A stretch of 6,992 nucleotides of DNA from a bacterium (GTDB lineage: Bacteria; Oederibacteriota; Muellerivitia; Muellerivitales; Muellerivitaceae): positions 1 through 6,992 of the forward strand of contig JAICXI010000098.1 of the NCBI GenBank assembly GCA_025980505.1. Reading direction: 5' to 3'. Both the position numbers and the translations under genes were made by a program. Positions 1 through 6,122 of this stretch are shown here, one piece after another. Under the pieces are notes generated by a model. That model was given only the letters and a program-made list of their open reading frames with translations. It was not told the DNA's origin and did no database searches. How positions within the stretch are numbered: the first letter of the stretch is position 1; every line of letters begins with the position of its first letter.

Positions 1-2074
1 CATGAAGTACCTGGGGGTTTCCTCCAACATCATGAGCCTGGGAGGCATCGCCATCGCCATCGGCGCCATGGTGGACGCTTCCATCATCATGGTGGAAAAC
101 GCGTGCAAGAGGCTGGAGGAATGGGAGAAGAATAAGCCCGGTCCGGCGCGCGCCACCGACCTCCGGACGAGGGCGGAGGGAACCGGGCTGAAATATCCAA
201 CGAGGACGGACGTCATCCTCAACGCCGCCAAGGAAGTCGGGCCCTCGCTTTTCTACACCCTCCTGGTCATCACCGTGGGATTCCTTCCCGTCTTCGCGCT
301 CCAGGGGCAGGAAGGCCGGTTGTTTTCCCCCCTGGCTTATACGAAGACCTTCTCCATGTTCTTCGCGGCTTTCCTGGCCATTACGGTGACCCCCTTTTTG
401 ATGGTGGTGTTCCTGAGGGGAAAGATATTGGCCGAAGCAAAGCATCCCTTGAACCGGTTCCTGGAGAGGGCCTACGGGATCCCCGCCAAGTGGGTGTTGG
501 AAAACCGGAAAAAGGTCATTTTCGCGGCCTTAGGGGTGGTCGGGGTGACCCTGATTCCCTTCTCGAGGCTGGGCAGCGAGTTCATGCCGCCCCTATGGGA
601 GGGTTCCCTGCTTTACATGCCCACGACCTTGCCGGGCGTGTCGGTGACCGAAGCCGCCCGGATATTGCAGGTCCAGGACAAGAGGATCAAGTCCTTCCCG
701 GAGGTGAAACGGGTTTTCGGCAAGGTGGGGCGGGCCGAAACCCCGCTGGACCCGGCGCCTTTCTCCATGGTGGAAAGCACCATCCTTTTGAAGCCCCAGG
801 ACCAGTGGCCCCGGGGTATGACCCCGGAAAAGCTCCAGCAGGACTTGAACGCGGCGCTTCAATTTCCCGGCTACACCAACGCCCTTACCATGCCCATCAT
901 CAACCGCATCAACATGCTCACCACGGGCATGCGGACGCCCATCGGCATCAAGGTGCTGGGGACGGACTTCAAGACCATCGAGAAGGTCGGGGTCGGCATC
1001 GAGAACGCGCTGAAGGCCCTCAAGGGCACCTCCAGCGTTTACGCCGAGAGGGTCACGGGCGGTTACTACATCGACATCACCCCCCGCCGGGACCAGATCG
1101 CGCGTTACGGGCTCAAGATCGACGACGTGAACGAGATCATCGAGATGGCCATCGGCGGGGAGAACGTCACCACCACGGTGGAGGGGCGGGAACGCTATTC
1201 GGTGACCGTGCGTTACGCCAGGGATTTCCGCGACGACGTGGACAAGCTGCGGCGGGCGCTGGTGGTCACGCCTTACGGCAAGGTCCAGTTGGGGCAGTTG
1301 GCGGACGTCGCCTTGTCCGAGGGGCCGGGCATGATCCGGGATGAGAACGGCCTTTTGGCCGGCTATGTGTACGTGGACATCGAGGGGATCGATCCGGGCA
1401 CCTACGTGAAGGCGGCCCGGAAACTCATCGCCGAGAAGGTGCCGCTCCCCACGGGGACCAGCCTGCTTTGGAGCGGCCAGTATGAGAACATGGTGCGGGC
1501 CGCCCAACGGTTCAAGGTCATGATCCCCCTGACGCTCCTGATCGTGTTCCTTCTGATCTATTTCAACACCAAGTCCTTCACCGAAACGGCCATCGTGCTC
1601 CTGGCCGTGCCCTTTTCCCTGGTGGGGGCGGTCTGGCTCCTCTGGGCGCTGGGTTACAACCTGTCGGTGGCGGTTTGGGTGGGGATCATCGCCTTGGCCG
1701 GCCTGGACGCGGAAACGGGCGTGGTCATGCTGTTGTACCTGAACCTTTCCTACAAGAACTACCGGGAGAAGGGAAGGATGAGGGGCCTGGCCGACCTGGA
1801 GGAATCGGTGCTGCACGGCGCGGTCAAACGGCTGAGGCCCAAACTGATGACGGTTTCCGCGGCATGGTTCGGGCTGGTGCCCATCCTTTTTTCCGCGGGT
1901 GTGGGGGCGGACGTGATGAAACGCATCGCGGCGCCCATGGTGGGGGGGGTCTTCACCTCCTTCGTGCTGGAGTTGATGGTTTACCCCGTCTTATTCGTGG
2001 CTTGGAAATGGAACACGGAAGTAAGGCCGCAAAAACCGCGGGGGCTATGGAAATGGGTGGCGAAAATAGGGTAG
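1..2074 (+). CDS. cusA: CusA-type Cu(I)/Ag(I) RND efflux pump, 5'-truncated by window edge
   Basis: This is the inner-membrane proton-driven pump of a tripartite CusCBA-like system that exports monovalent copper or silver. The reading frame is open at the window edge. By alignment from memory with E. coli CusA (about 1047 residues), about 380 N-terminal residues are missing and 690 are visible. The fragment opens in transmembrane segment 4 with MSLGGIAIAIGAMVDA; D25 matches proton-relay Asp405. The three metal-binding methionines (E. coli M573, M623, M672) appear as M206 (LLYMP), M256 (FSMVE) and M305 (INMLTTG) with identical spacing of 50 and 49. The other relay residues are E571 (LAGLDAETG) and K614 (LRPKLMTV). 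The C-terminal membrane bundle lies at about 505-668. The methionines favour Cu(I)/Ag(I) over the divalent-metal CzcA class; this is inference. The stop is TAG. A metal-binding protein gene follows 59 bases downstream, probably in the same transcript. Confidence 0.95.
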   Translation, partial: MKYLGVSSNIMSLGGIAIAIGAMVDASIIMVENACKRLEEWEKNKPGPARATDLRTRAEGTGLKYPTRTDVILNAAKEVGPSLFYTLLVITVGFLPVFALQGQEGRLFSPLAYTKTFSMFFAAFLAITVTPFLMVVFLRGKILAEAKHPLNRFLERAYGIPAKWVLENRKKVIFAALGVVGVTLIPFSRLGSEFMPPLWEGSLLYMPTTLPGVSVTEAARILQVQDKRIKSFPEVKRVFGKVGRAETPLDPAPFSMVESTILLKPQDQWPRGMTPEKLQQDLNAALQFPGYTNALTMPIINRINMLTTGMRTPIGIKVLGTDFKTIEKVGVGIENALKALKGTSSVYAERVTGGYYIDITPRRDQIARYGLKIDDVNEIIEMAIGGENVTTTVEGRERYSVTVRYARDFRDDVDKLRRALVVTPYGKVQLGQLADVALSEGPGMIRDENGLLAGYVYVDIEGIDPGTYVKAARKLIAEKVPLPTGTSLLWSGQYENMVRAAQRFKVMIPLTLLIVFLLIYFNTKSFTETAIVLLAVPFSLVGAVWLLWALGYNLSVAVWVGIIALAGLDAETGVVMLLYLNLSYKNYREKGRMRGLADLEESVLHGAVKRLRPKLMTVSAAWFGLVPILFSAGVGADVMKRIAAPMVGGVFTSFVLELMVYPVLFVAWKWNTEVRPQKPRGLWKWVAKIG

Positions 2075-2121
2075 GTTAACTTCATTCCGGCCGAGGCCTG
2101 GGGTGAGAGTTTTAATACCAT

Positions 2122-2127
2122 AAGGAG
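2122..2127 (+). promoter_or_regulatory. Ribosome binding site of the metal-binding protein gene
   Basis: A full AAGGAG Shine-Dalgarno sequence lies six bases before the ATG at 2134. It supports that start and independent translation of this small gene after cusA. Confidence 0.8.
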
Positions 2128-2133
2128 TGAAAG

Positions 2134-2553
2134 ATGAAAAAAGGATTGGGGTTTGGGGCGGTGATGGCGGTGGGATTGATGTTGGCGGCGGTGGCGGTGG
2201 CGGAAGAACCCGCGGCCACGCCGGCGGCCTCCCAACCGGTGGTCAAGGTCCACCAAGCGGTGAAATCGACGAAAAAAAATAAAAAGTCGAAAAAGAAATC
2301 CAAGGAAGTATGGGCTTGCCCCATGGGGGATTACGTCGGCGCCAAAACCGCCGATGGAAAATGCCCCCAATGCGGGATGGACCTGGTACGGGAAAAAGAG
2401 CCGGTGAAGAAGGAAGAGGGCAAGGAGAAGGCCAAACCCTCGGCCAAGGCCGATTCCAAGAAAATCGTTTGGGTCTGCCCGATGGGGGATTATTCGAGCG
2501 ATAAACCGGGAAAGTGCCCCAATTGCGCCATGGATTTGGTGGAAAAGAAATAA
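2134..2553 (+). CDS. Secreted protein with two heavy-metal-binding (CPM...CxxCxMDL) modules
   Basis: A 139-residue protein that probably binds copper or silver in the periplasm. Residues 1-23 are a signal peptide: KK, a hydrophobic core, and a likely cut after AVA23. A Lys/Ala/Pro-rich linker with a strongly basic patch (about 45-57) follows. Then come two copies of the short heavy-metal-binding domain often found at the N-terminus of CusB-type adaptors. Module 1 (about 59-85) has C62, M64, C77, C80 and M82. Module 2 (about 112-136) has C115, M117, C128, C131 and M133. A charged Lys/Glu linker separates them. The usual family motif CPMH is CPMGDY in both modules, so the conserved histidine is missing. 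There is no lipobox cysteine, so it should be soluble. The position directly after cusA and before a terminator suggests a metal chaperone or sponge feeding the pump; that role is inferred, the domain assignment is not. Confidence 0.85.
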   Translation: MKKGLGFGAVMAVGLMLAAVAVAEEPAATPAASQPVVKVHQAVKSTKKNKKSKKKSKEVWACPMGDYVGAKTADGKCPQCGMDLVREKEPVKKEEGKEKAKPSAKADSKKIVWVCPMGDYSSDKPGKCPNCAMDLVEKK

Positions 2554-2576
2554 AACCGCGGGCGTCTCGTTTAACA

Positions 2577-2610
2577 GGCTCCAAGGGCTCCCTTGGGGCC
2601 TTTTTTTATT
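2577..2610 (+). terminator. Strong intrinsic terminator closing the metal-resistance block
   Basis: The arms 2577-2587 and 2590-2600 pair over 11 positions with a single G-T wobble, leaving a very short loop. Seven T residues (2601-2607) follow, then more T-rich sequence. It sits 24 bases after the TAA of the metal-binding protein gene, so transcription of the cusA block should end here and the next gene needs its own promoter. Confidence 0.88.
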
Positions 2611-2744
2611 TTCCGCTTTCTTGCCGGGGACTTAAAATAGAAAAAGCCCTGGGGACCTTTCCTCATTCCATGCCGACGGCCGAAAGGCGGTTGGCCGGAA
2701 CCTGTACCCATATCCGGGGCGAATTCCAATCACCGGTCGGGACC

Positions 2745-3206
2745 ATGAACCTTAAACGGATTTTTACGGCGGTAGGTTTTTTCCTATTCCTGTTGGCGGG
2801 GGTTTGGTACGTGTACTTTTACCAAAACATCTCCCTGCCGAATAAGGGGGAAATCCGGAAGATTGAGGTCTTCCAAAACGATTTTAGGCAGCATGCACAA
2901 CAGTTGACCTATGTGGAAGAGCCGGACCGCATCGGTAAAATTTATGATTTTATCGATAAAAGGAAAAGGGGCTGGCAGCCCCTGCTTTACCGGTCGCCGG
3001 TGGCCGTGGCTTATGCGGATTTTTACAGCAGCCGCGGGCTTTTGTTCCGCTTGTGCCTCATGAATTCCTCGAACTTCCTCATCCGCAACAGCGACGGGGC
3101 CTACCTGAAAAGCCTCCGCAACGAGGACCGGGCGGACTTCATGGGCCTTTTAGGCTTGCGCAACGGTTCCCTGGTGTCAGCGGGACCGAAACCAAACTCG
3201 CTTTGA
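2745..3206 (+). CDS. Hypothetical single-pass membrane-anchored protein
   Basis: A 153-residue protein that I do not recognise as a named family. Residues 1-6 are short and basic (MNLKRI). Residues 7-26 form one hydrophobic segment that can act as an uncleaved signal anchor. The remaining ~125 residues would face the periplasm. They are rich in aromatic and basic residues: IRKIEVFQNDF, DFIDKRKRGWQPLL, YADFYSSRGLLFRLCL. The pattern looks like a small mixed alpha/beta domain with alternating beta strands at about 83-115. Only one cysteine is visible (C104). The frame stays open upstream to 2514, and another in-frame ATG lies at 2670. I chose 2745 because the basic-hydrophobic anchor begins there and the upstream peptide is low-complexity readthrough of the terminator region. 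The ribosome binding site is weak (GGTCGGG). The next gene starts 35 bases downstream, so the two may be cotranscribed. Confidence 0.65.
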   Translation: MNLKRIFTAVGFFLFLLAGVWYVYFYQNISLPNKGEIRKIEVFQNDFRQHAQQLTYVEEPDRIGKIYDFIDKRKRGWQPLLYRSPVAVAYADFYSSRGLLFRLCLMNSSNFLIRNSDGAYLKSLRNEDRADFMGLLGLRNGSLVSAGPKPNSL

Positions 3207-3241
3207 CTTGCATCCTCCGGTTGTCGCCCGAGGTCTGAGCC

Positions 3242-3427
3242 ATGGATTGCCGGCAGGTCCATCAAGCCTACAGCGTTTATCTCCAAAGCAAGCTGTCCCC
3301 CCAGCAAATGGAGTGGGTAGCCAAGCATATCCAGGATTGCCCCGACTGCTACCTGCTGGACCAGTCGGTCCGGCAAGTTTTCGTGGAAGATAAGTTGGTC
3401 AGCCCGCCGGAAAATCCCCTCCCGTAA
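3242..3427 (+). CDS. Small zinc-finger anti-sigma-like (ZAS-type) protein
   Basis: A 61-residue protein with the layout of the zinc-binding anti-sigma / putative zinc-finger domain. It has an N-terminal MDCRQV with C3, a helix around YSVYLQSKLSPQQ, and then H29-x3-C33-x2-C36 (KHIQDCPDC). In the family, C3, H29, C33 and C36 would bind one zinc, and the domain often holds an ECF sigma factor. Here it stands alone. It has no membrane segment, unlike most anti-sigma factors, and no sigma gene is visible beside it. It follows the membrane-anchored protein gene by 35 bases, and GAGG at 3230-3233 gives a good ribosome binding site eight bases before the ATG. It could be a soluble anti-sigma factor or simply a small zinc-binding protein. 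The motif is seen; sigma regulation is inference. Confidence 0.7.
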   Translation: MDCRQVHQAYSVYLQSKLSPQQMEWVAKHIQDCPDCYLLDQSVRQVFVEDKLVSPPENPLP

Positions 3428-3460
3428 AAAAACGCGCCGCCGTCAGGGAAGGCCTTTCTT

Positions 3461-4198
3461 TCAAAGCCTTATCGGGACGGCTTTCCGCAAGACGGCCCCC
3501 TTCCAACTTATCCCGGCTTTCCATGCGCGGACGGCCATCTTCGACTGGAGCGCCTTCCTCAAGGTCTTTCCAAACAAGGGATCGGTGTCGTCCTTGGGGC
3601 CGACGGCCTCTCCCCAGGGGTTTTGAAGGATGAAAAAAACGAAGCACCGCGTCCGGGGCTTCCGCGCCAGCGCCATCAATTCCCGGAGGTGCTTGGAAGC
3701 GCGCTCGGAAGGGGCGTCGGGGAAACGCGCCGTCCCCCTTGGGCCCGCCAAGGTCACGCACTTGACCTCGATCCAGGCTTTGGCACCGGTCTTGGAATCA
3801 ACCGCCTGGAAGTCAAAACGGGTATGGGCGTTGAGGGGAACCTCGGCTTGGAGCCGATCGTATCGCTTGAGATCGGGGATGAGGCCTTTCTACCAGGCTT
3901 CCTTCAACAACCGGGGCGCGATGTTGGCTTCGATGCACACCCACTTCCCCCGGTAAATGGCCAGGCGGACGGAATACCGCGTTTTGCGCGGAGGGCTCCA
4001 TTTTAAACCGGGAATTGGGGCGGGCGGGCGATGGTCCACCAGGGCCACCCGGGCGCCGGGATAAAGCAGTTCCTTCAGGCGGCCGGAATTGGTGACGTGG
4101 CAATATTCCCGGCGGCCCCGGACCCGGACATAGGCGCCGAATCGGTGCAAGCGCTCCATAAAGACACCCGGGACCAACGGGTTTTCCGGCCAATTCAA
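3461..4198 (-). pseudogene. sfsA: sfsA (sugar fermentation stimulation protein A) interrupted by one in-frame TAG
   Basis: Read on the minus strand from a TTG start at 4198 to TGA at 3461-3463, this frame gives a 245-codon SfsA (E. coli form 234) with one amber codon at 3890-3892, codon 103. Residues 1-102 match the N-terminal OB-like domain: NPLVPGVFMERLHRF, VTNSGRLKELLYPG, and NIAPRLLKEAW just before the stop. After the TAG the same frame continues as KGLIPDLKRYDRLQAEV, TRFDFQAVD, IEVKCVTL, FPDAPSERASKHLREL and the C-terminal KAVPIRL. These match the nuclease-like (PD-(D/E)XK-type) half of SfsA, including D...ExK (IEVK at 3761-3772). No frameshift is needed. One base change from CAG, GAG, AAG or TGG would explain it. 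The next in-frame start is GTG at 3757, too late to restore the IEVK motif. It may be a recent nonsense mutation, a sequencing error, or amber readthrough. It converges on the zinc-finger gene and diverges from the beta-barrel gene. Confidence 0.88.
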
Positions 4199-4296
4199 GA
4201 GGAACCCCCTCGGGCTTTTTCCGTGTTTTTACTCAAAAAACCGCCTTTTCTGATATCCTAAGTTTGAAGCCGGTACAACTATTATCCGGAGAAAAT
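4199..4296. promoter_or_regulatory. Divergent intergenic region between sfsA and the beta-barrel gene
   Basis: These 98 bases are AT-richer than the flanking genes (runs of T at 4216-4230 and A at 4235-4240) and must drive transcription in both directions. On the plus strand a TATCCT box (4254-4259) is a possible -10 element without a convincing -35. On the minus strand TTGTAC, 17 bases, TATCAG is a weak sigma-70-like candidate overlapping the same site. GGAG at 4288-4291, five bases before the ATG at 4297, is the plus-strand ribosome binding site. The promoter boxes are tentative. Confidence 0.4.
4205..4211 (-). promoter_or_regulatory. Ribosome binding site supporting the TTG start of sfsA
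   Basis: On the minus strand GAGGGGG lies six bases before the TTG at 4198. No upstream in-frame ATG exists before a stop at 4229-4231. The peptide from the TTG matches the SfsA N-terminus, so TTG is the likely start. Confidence 0.6.
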
Positions 4297-5283
4297 ATGG
4301 CGTCAAGGAAACAACGGCGGCGATTTCTTTTGATCCTGGCTTTCGGGATTTTGGCCGCATCCGGGGCCAAGGCTCAAACTCCTGCGCAAGATTTCGCCAA
4401 CCAGGCCCAGTCGGATTACCAGACCATCACCAATTACGTGAACGGCATTTTTTCCAAGAGCATGGGCTTCTACACCACCCTGGGTTGGAACACTCCCCCG
4501 GGTGTTTTCGATTTCGTGGTAGGCCCTCATGTTGAAGTGGGTTTGGGCGTGGGCGCCGACTTGATCTCCATTCCCGGACTGGGCAGCTTGAACCTGGGCG
4601 CGGTGGATGCGGGATCCAACTTCAGCATCCCCTCCTTCCTGCCCGCCCCTTTCCCCGTGGTCACGGGCCGGGTGGGGCTCATGAACGGCCTGGACCTGGG
4701 CCTCAAGCTGAATTACCTTCCGGCCGTCAGCATCCCGGAGCTCGGCTTTTCGGCCAATTACGTGGGTTGGGGCCTGGACCTGCGCTACAAGATACTGGAC
4801 GGTAAGCTGACCCTGCCCGCCGTGACGGTGGGGTTGAGTTGGGATACAATGCGGGGCGGTTTTTCCGTGGTCACCAACGTTAATCAATCATCCCAATATA
4901 AAGATCCCATTACGACGCTCAACTATACGGCCAACTTGACGGGCACCAATACTTATAACTTAAACTGGGATACCAAGAGCTTCGGGGCCAAGGTGGAAGT
5001 GGGGAAGGACCTGGGTGTGATTTATCCCTTTGCGGCCGTCGGGTTCCAAAGGAACTCGGGGAATATTTCCTCCAGCATGAAAGCGCCTTATAGCGTGACC
5101 TTGACGCCGGGCGGCGGAAGCAGCAGCGGAACCTTGAGCGCCAACAGCGATTCCCTTCCGGTGATCTTCGAACCCAAGTTCGTGGCCGGATTCGACCTGG
5201 GGCAGGGGCTGCACTGGGCGGTGGTGGGGGAATCCAACGGAACGGACATCGCCGGGAGCACGAGCTTCCGGGCGCAATTTTGA
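4297..5283 (+). CDS. Secreted outer-membrane beta-barrel-like protein of unknown function
   Basis: A 328-residue protein. Residues 1-26 are a signal peptide (MASRKQRRR, a hydrophobic core, cut after AKA26 before QTPA). The mature part has many short alternating strands rich in Gly and aromatic residues, such as HVEVGLGVGADLI, VVTGRVGLMNGLDLGLKLNY, GWGLDLRYKIL, FGAKVEVGKDLG and PKFVAGFDLG. It ends in STSFRAQF, with a C-terminal phenylalanine as required for BAM-dependent outer-membrane insertion. The shape resembles small conserved beta-barrel families such as DUF6588; that assignment is from memory and is not firm. A Gly/Ser stretch (about 272-280) and an Asn/Thr-rich stretch (about 193-225) look like surface loops. 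The ATG at 4297 was preferred over the TTG at 4264 because it has GGAG five bases upstream and gives a clean signal peptide. The ferredoxin follows after 63 bases. Confidence 0.75.
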   Translation: MASRKQRRRFLLILAFGILAASGAKAQTPAQDFANQAQSDYQTITNYVNGIFSKSMGFYTTLGWNTPPGVFDFVVGPHVEVGLGVGADLISIPGLGSLNLGAVDAGSNFSIPSFLPAPFPVVTGRVGLMNGLDLGLKLNYLPAVSIPELGFSANYVGWGLDLRYKILDGKLTLPAVTVGLSWDTMRGGFSVVTNVNQSSQYKDPITTLNYTANLTGTNTYNLNWDTKSFGAKVEVGKDLGVIYPFAAVGFQRNSGNISSSMKAPYSVTLTPGGGSSSGTLSANSDSLPVIFEPKFVAGFDLGQGLHWAVVGESNGTDIAGSTSFRAQF

Positions 5284-5346
5284 GGGACGGCCGGCGGCGG
5301 ATAGCGGATGATCGGCGGCGAAAGAATTCAAAACGGAACATCGGAC

Positions 5347-5556
5347 ATGGCTGAAACGAAGAAACTGAACCGGATTTCCTACGTGGACCAGAACGAATGC
5401 ACGGGATGCGAGGCCTGCGTGGTGGTGGCTCCCGGTGTTTTCCGGATGACGCCCGACGGCCTTTCGGAGGTCCATGACCCCCAAGGGGACGGCGAGGAAA
5501 AGATCCAGGAAGCCATGGACGGCTGTCCTGTTTCCTGCATTCACTGGAAAAAATAG
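5347..5556 (+). CDS. Single-cluster [4Fe-4S] (or [3Fe-4S]) ferredoxin
   Basis: A 69-residue cytosolic electron carrier. ECTGCEAC gives C18, C21 and C24, and the distal CPVSC gives C60-Pro as the fourth ligand. This matches the monocluster ferredoxins of the Thermotoga/Desulfovibrio type: VD..eC.GCe.C...P.VF...DG, then an acidic helix and CP. In those proteins a further cysteine usually precedes the Pro of the CPDVF segment; here it is Ala (VVVAPGVF). C64 near the C-terminus is an additional cysteine. An upstream ATG at 5308 would add 13 residues; 5347 fits the family length better, but its ribosome binding site is weak. The redox partner cannot be told from the neighbours, an outer-membrane protein and a PilZ protein. 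The stop is TAG. Confidence 0.87.
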   Translation: MAETKKLNRISYVDQNECTGCEACVVVAPGVFRMTPDGLSEVHDPQGDGEEKIQEAMDGCPVSCIHWKK

Positions 5557-5562
5557 CCGGCA

Positions 5563-5647
5563 GTTGCCGGTTTGCCGTTGCCCGTTGCCGGTAACGGCTT
5601 GACGCCTTGTTTCAACCGGGAACCGGGCACTGGTAACGGATAACCGT
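5563..5647. repeat. Degenerate GTTGCCG heptamer array forming an imperfect inverted repeat
   Basis: The left half (5563-5597) reads as five 7-base units: GTTGCCG, GTTTGCC, GTTGCCC, GTTGCCG, GTAACGG. The right half (5613-5647) also has a 7-base period: CAACCGG, GAACCGG, GCACTGG, TAACGGA, TAACCGT. The halves are roughly inverted. Pairing 5568-5592 with 5622-5646 gives about 21 base pairs (one a G-T wobble) with four mismatches and two bulges. The loop is about 29 bases and contains a small GGC/GCC stem. It fills most of the ferredoxin-PilZ gap. It resembles a REP-like palindromic element, or a long mRNA hairpin. There is no T-run, so it is not a standard intrinsic terminator. Confidence 0.6.
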
Positions 5648-5653
5648 CGCAAT

Positions 5654-5658
5654 GGGAG
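5654..5658 (+). promoter_or_regulatory. Ribosome binding site choosing the PilZ start
   Basis: GGGAG lies five bases before the ATG at 5664. The earlier in-frame ATG at 5652 overlaps this sequence and has no comparable site upstream, so 5664 is preferred. A third ATG at 5685 (MEKRQFERID) also fits PilZ proteins. Confidence 0.55.
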
Positions 5659-5663
5659 CGGGC

Positions 5664-6122
5664 ATGGCGATCCACAGCGGATGGATGGAAAAAAGGCAGT
5701 TCGAGCGCATTGACGCCTCCGTCAAGGTGACCTATTCCCTCGTCCCCAAATCCGAGTTGGTGAACACCCTGTCCGACCCGGCTTACCGCGAATCCTCGGC
5801 CGACCATTTGCCGGAGCTTTCCAAGAAATCCGCGGTGGCCCACGCGGTCACGCGGGATATTTCCATAGGCGGCATGTCGCTGGTGGGGCAGGAAGCCTTC
5901 CCCCCGGATACGGCCCTGGAAATCCACCTTTACCTGCCCAATTACCCCACGCCGGTCACCCTTTTGGCCGAGGTGGTGCGCGCCCAAACCGAGAGCAACG
6001 GCAGTATGGGCACCACTTACCGGGCCGGTATCAAGATCCTGGCCATCAACCGCAAGGACGTGCTCCGGCTGGACAAGTACCTCCTGGCCGAGAAGATCCG
6101 CCTGATGGGCGGCGGGAAGTAA
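5664..6122 (+). CDS. PilZ-domain protein, probable c-di-GMP receptor
   Basis: A 152-residue cytosolic protein with both halves of the PilZ c-di-GMP-binding signature. R11-x3-R15 (RQFER) is followed by the typical start of the barrel (RIDASVKVTY). D65-x-S67-x2-G70 (DISIGGMSL) comes next. The family normally then has strands carrying hydrophobics and a [V/I]xR element; here they are LEIHLYLP, VTLLAEVVRA and YRAGIKILAI, followed by a C-terminal helix (KDVLRLDKYLLAEKI). The stretch between the two motifs (about residues 25-62) is longer than in minimal PilZ domains and is partly charged and helical (PELSKKSAVAHAV). It has no membrane segment and no second domain, so it should act as a free c-di-GMP adaptor. 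Its target is not indicated by the neighbours, and no flagellar, pilus or cyclase genes are in view. Confidence 0.9.
   Translation: MAIHSGWMEKRQFERIDASVKVTYSLVPKSELVNTLSDPAYRESSADHLPELSKKSAVAHAVTRDISIGGMSLVGQEAFPPDTALEIHLYLPNYPTPVTLLAEVVRAQTESNGSMGTTYRAGIKILAINRKDVLRLDKYLLAEKIRLMGGGK

Noticed and set aside
490..1344. A 284-codon plus-strand ORF in an alternative frame of cusA
   Set aside because: The His/Gly/Arg-rich translation (HHHG-type runs) is a frame-shifted reading of cusA with no independent start signal.
593..1816. A 407-codon minus-strand ORF inside cusA
   Set aside because: It is a shadow of the G+C-rich cusA frame. Its translation is low-complexity, rich in His, Gly, Arg and Pro, and has no recognisable domain, while the plus frame is a clear pump.
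3425..3460. Possible terminator between the zinc-finger gene and sfsA
   Set aside because: On the minus strand there is a run of seven T residues, but no stem of useful length precedes it. The AAGGCCTT palindrome nearby is too short.
3890..3892. Programmed translation of sfsA as two separate proteins
   Set aside because: The first in-frame start after the TAG is GTG at 3757, beyond the IEVK motif, so a reinitiated product would lack the nuclease-like core. A lesion, error or readthrough fits better.
3623..4006. Plus-strand ORFs (3623-4006, 3630-3956) opposite sfsA
   Set aside because: The minus strand carries unmistakable SfsA sequence across this region. The plus-strand products match nothing recognisable.
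5284..5346. Repeated CGGCGGCG motifs before the ferredoxin gene
   Set aside because: Two short G+C-rich copies in a 63-base gap are compatible with base composition, and no convincing hairpin or T-run was found.
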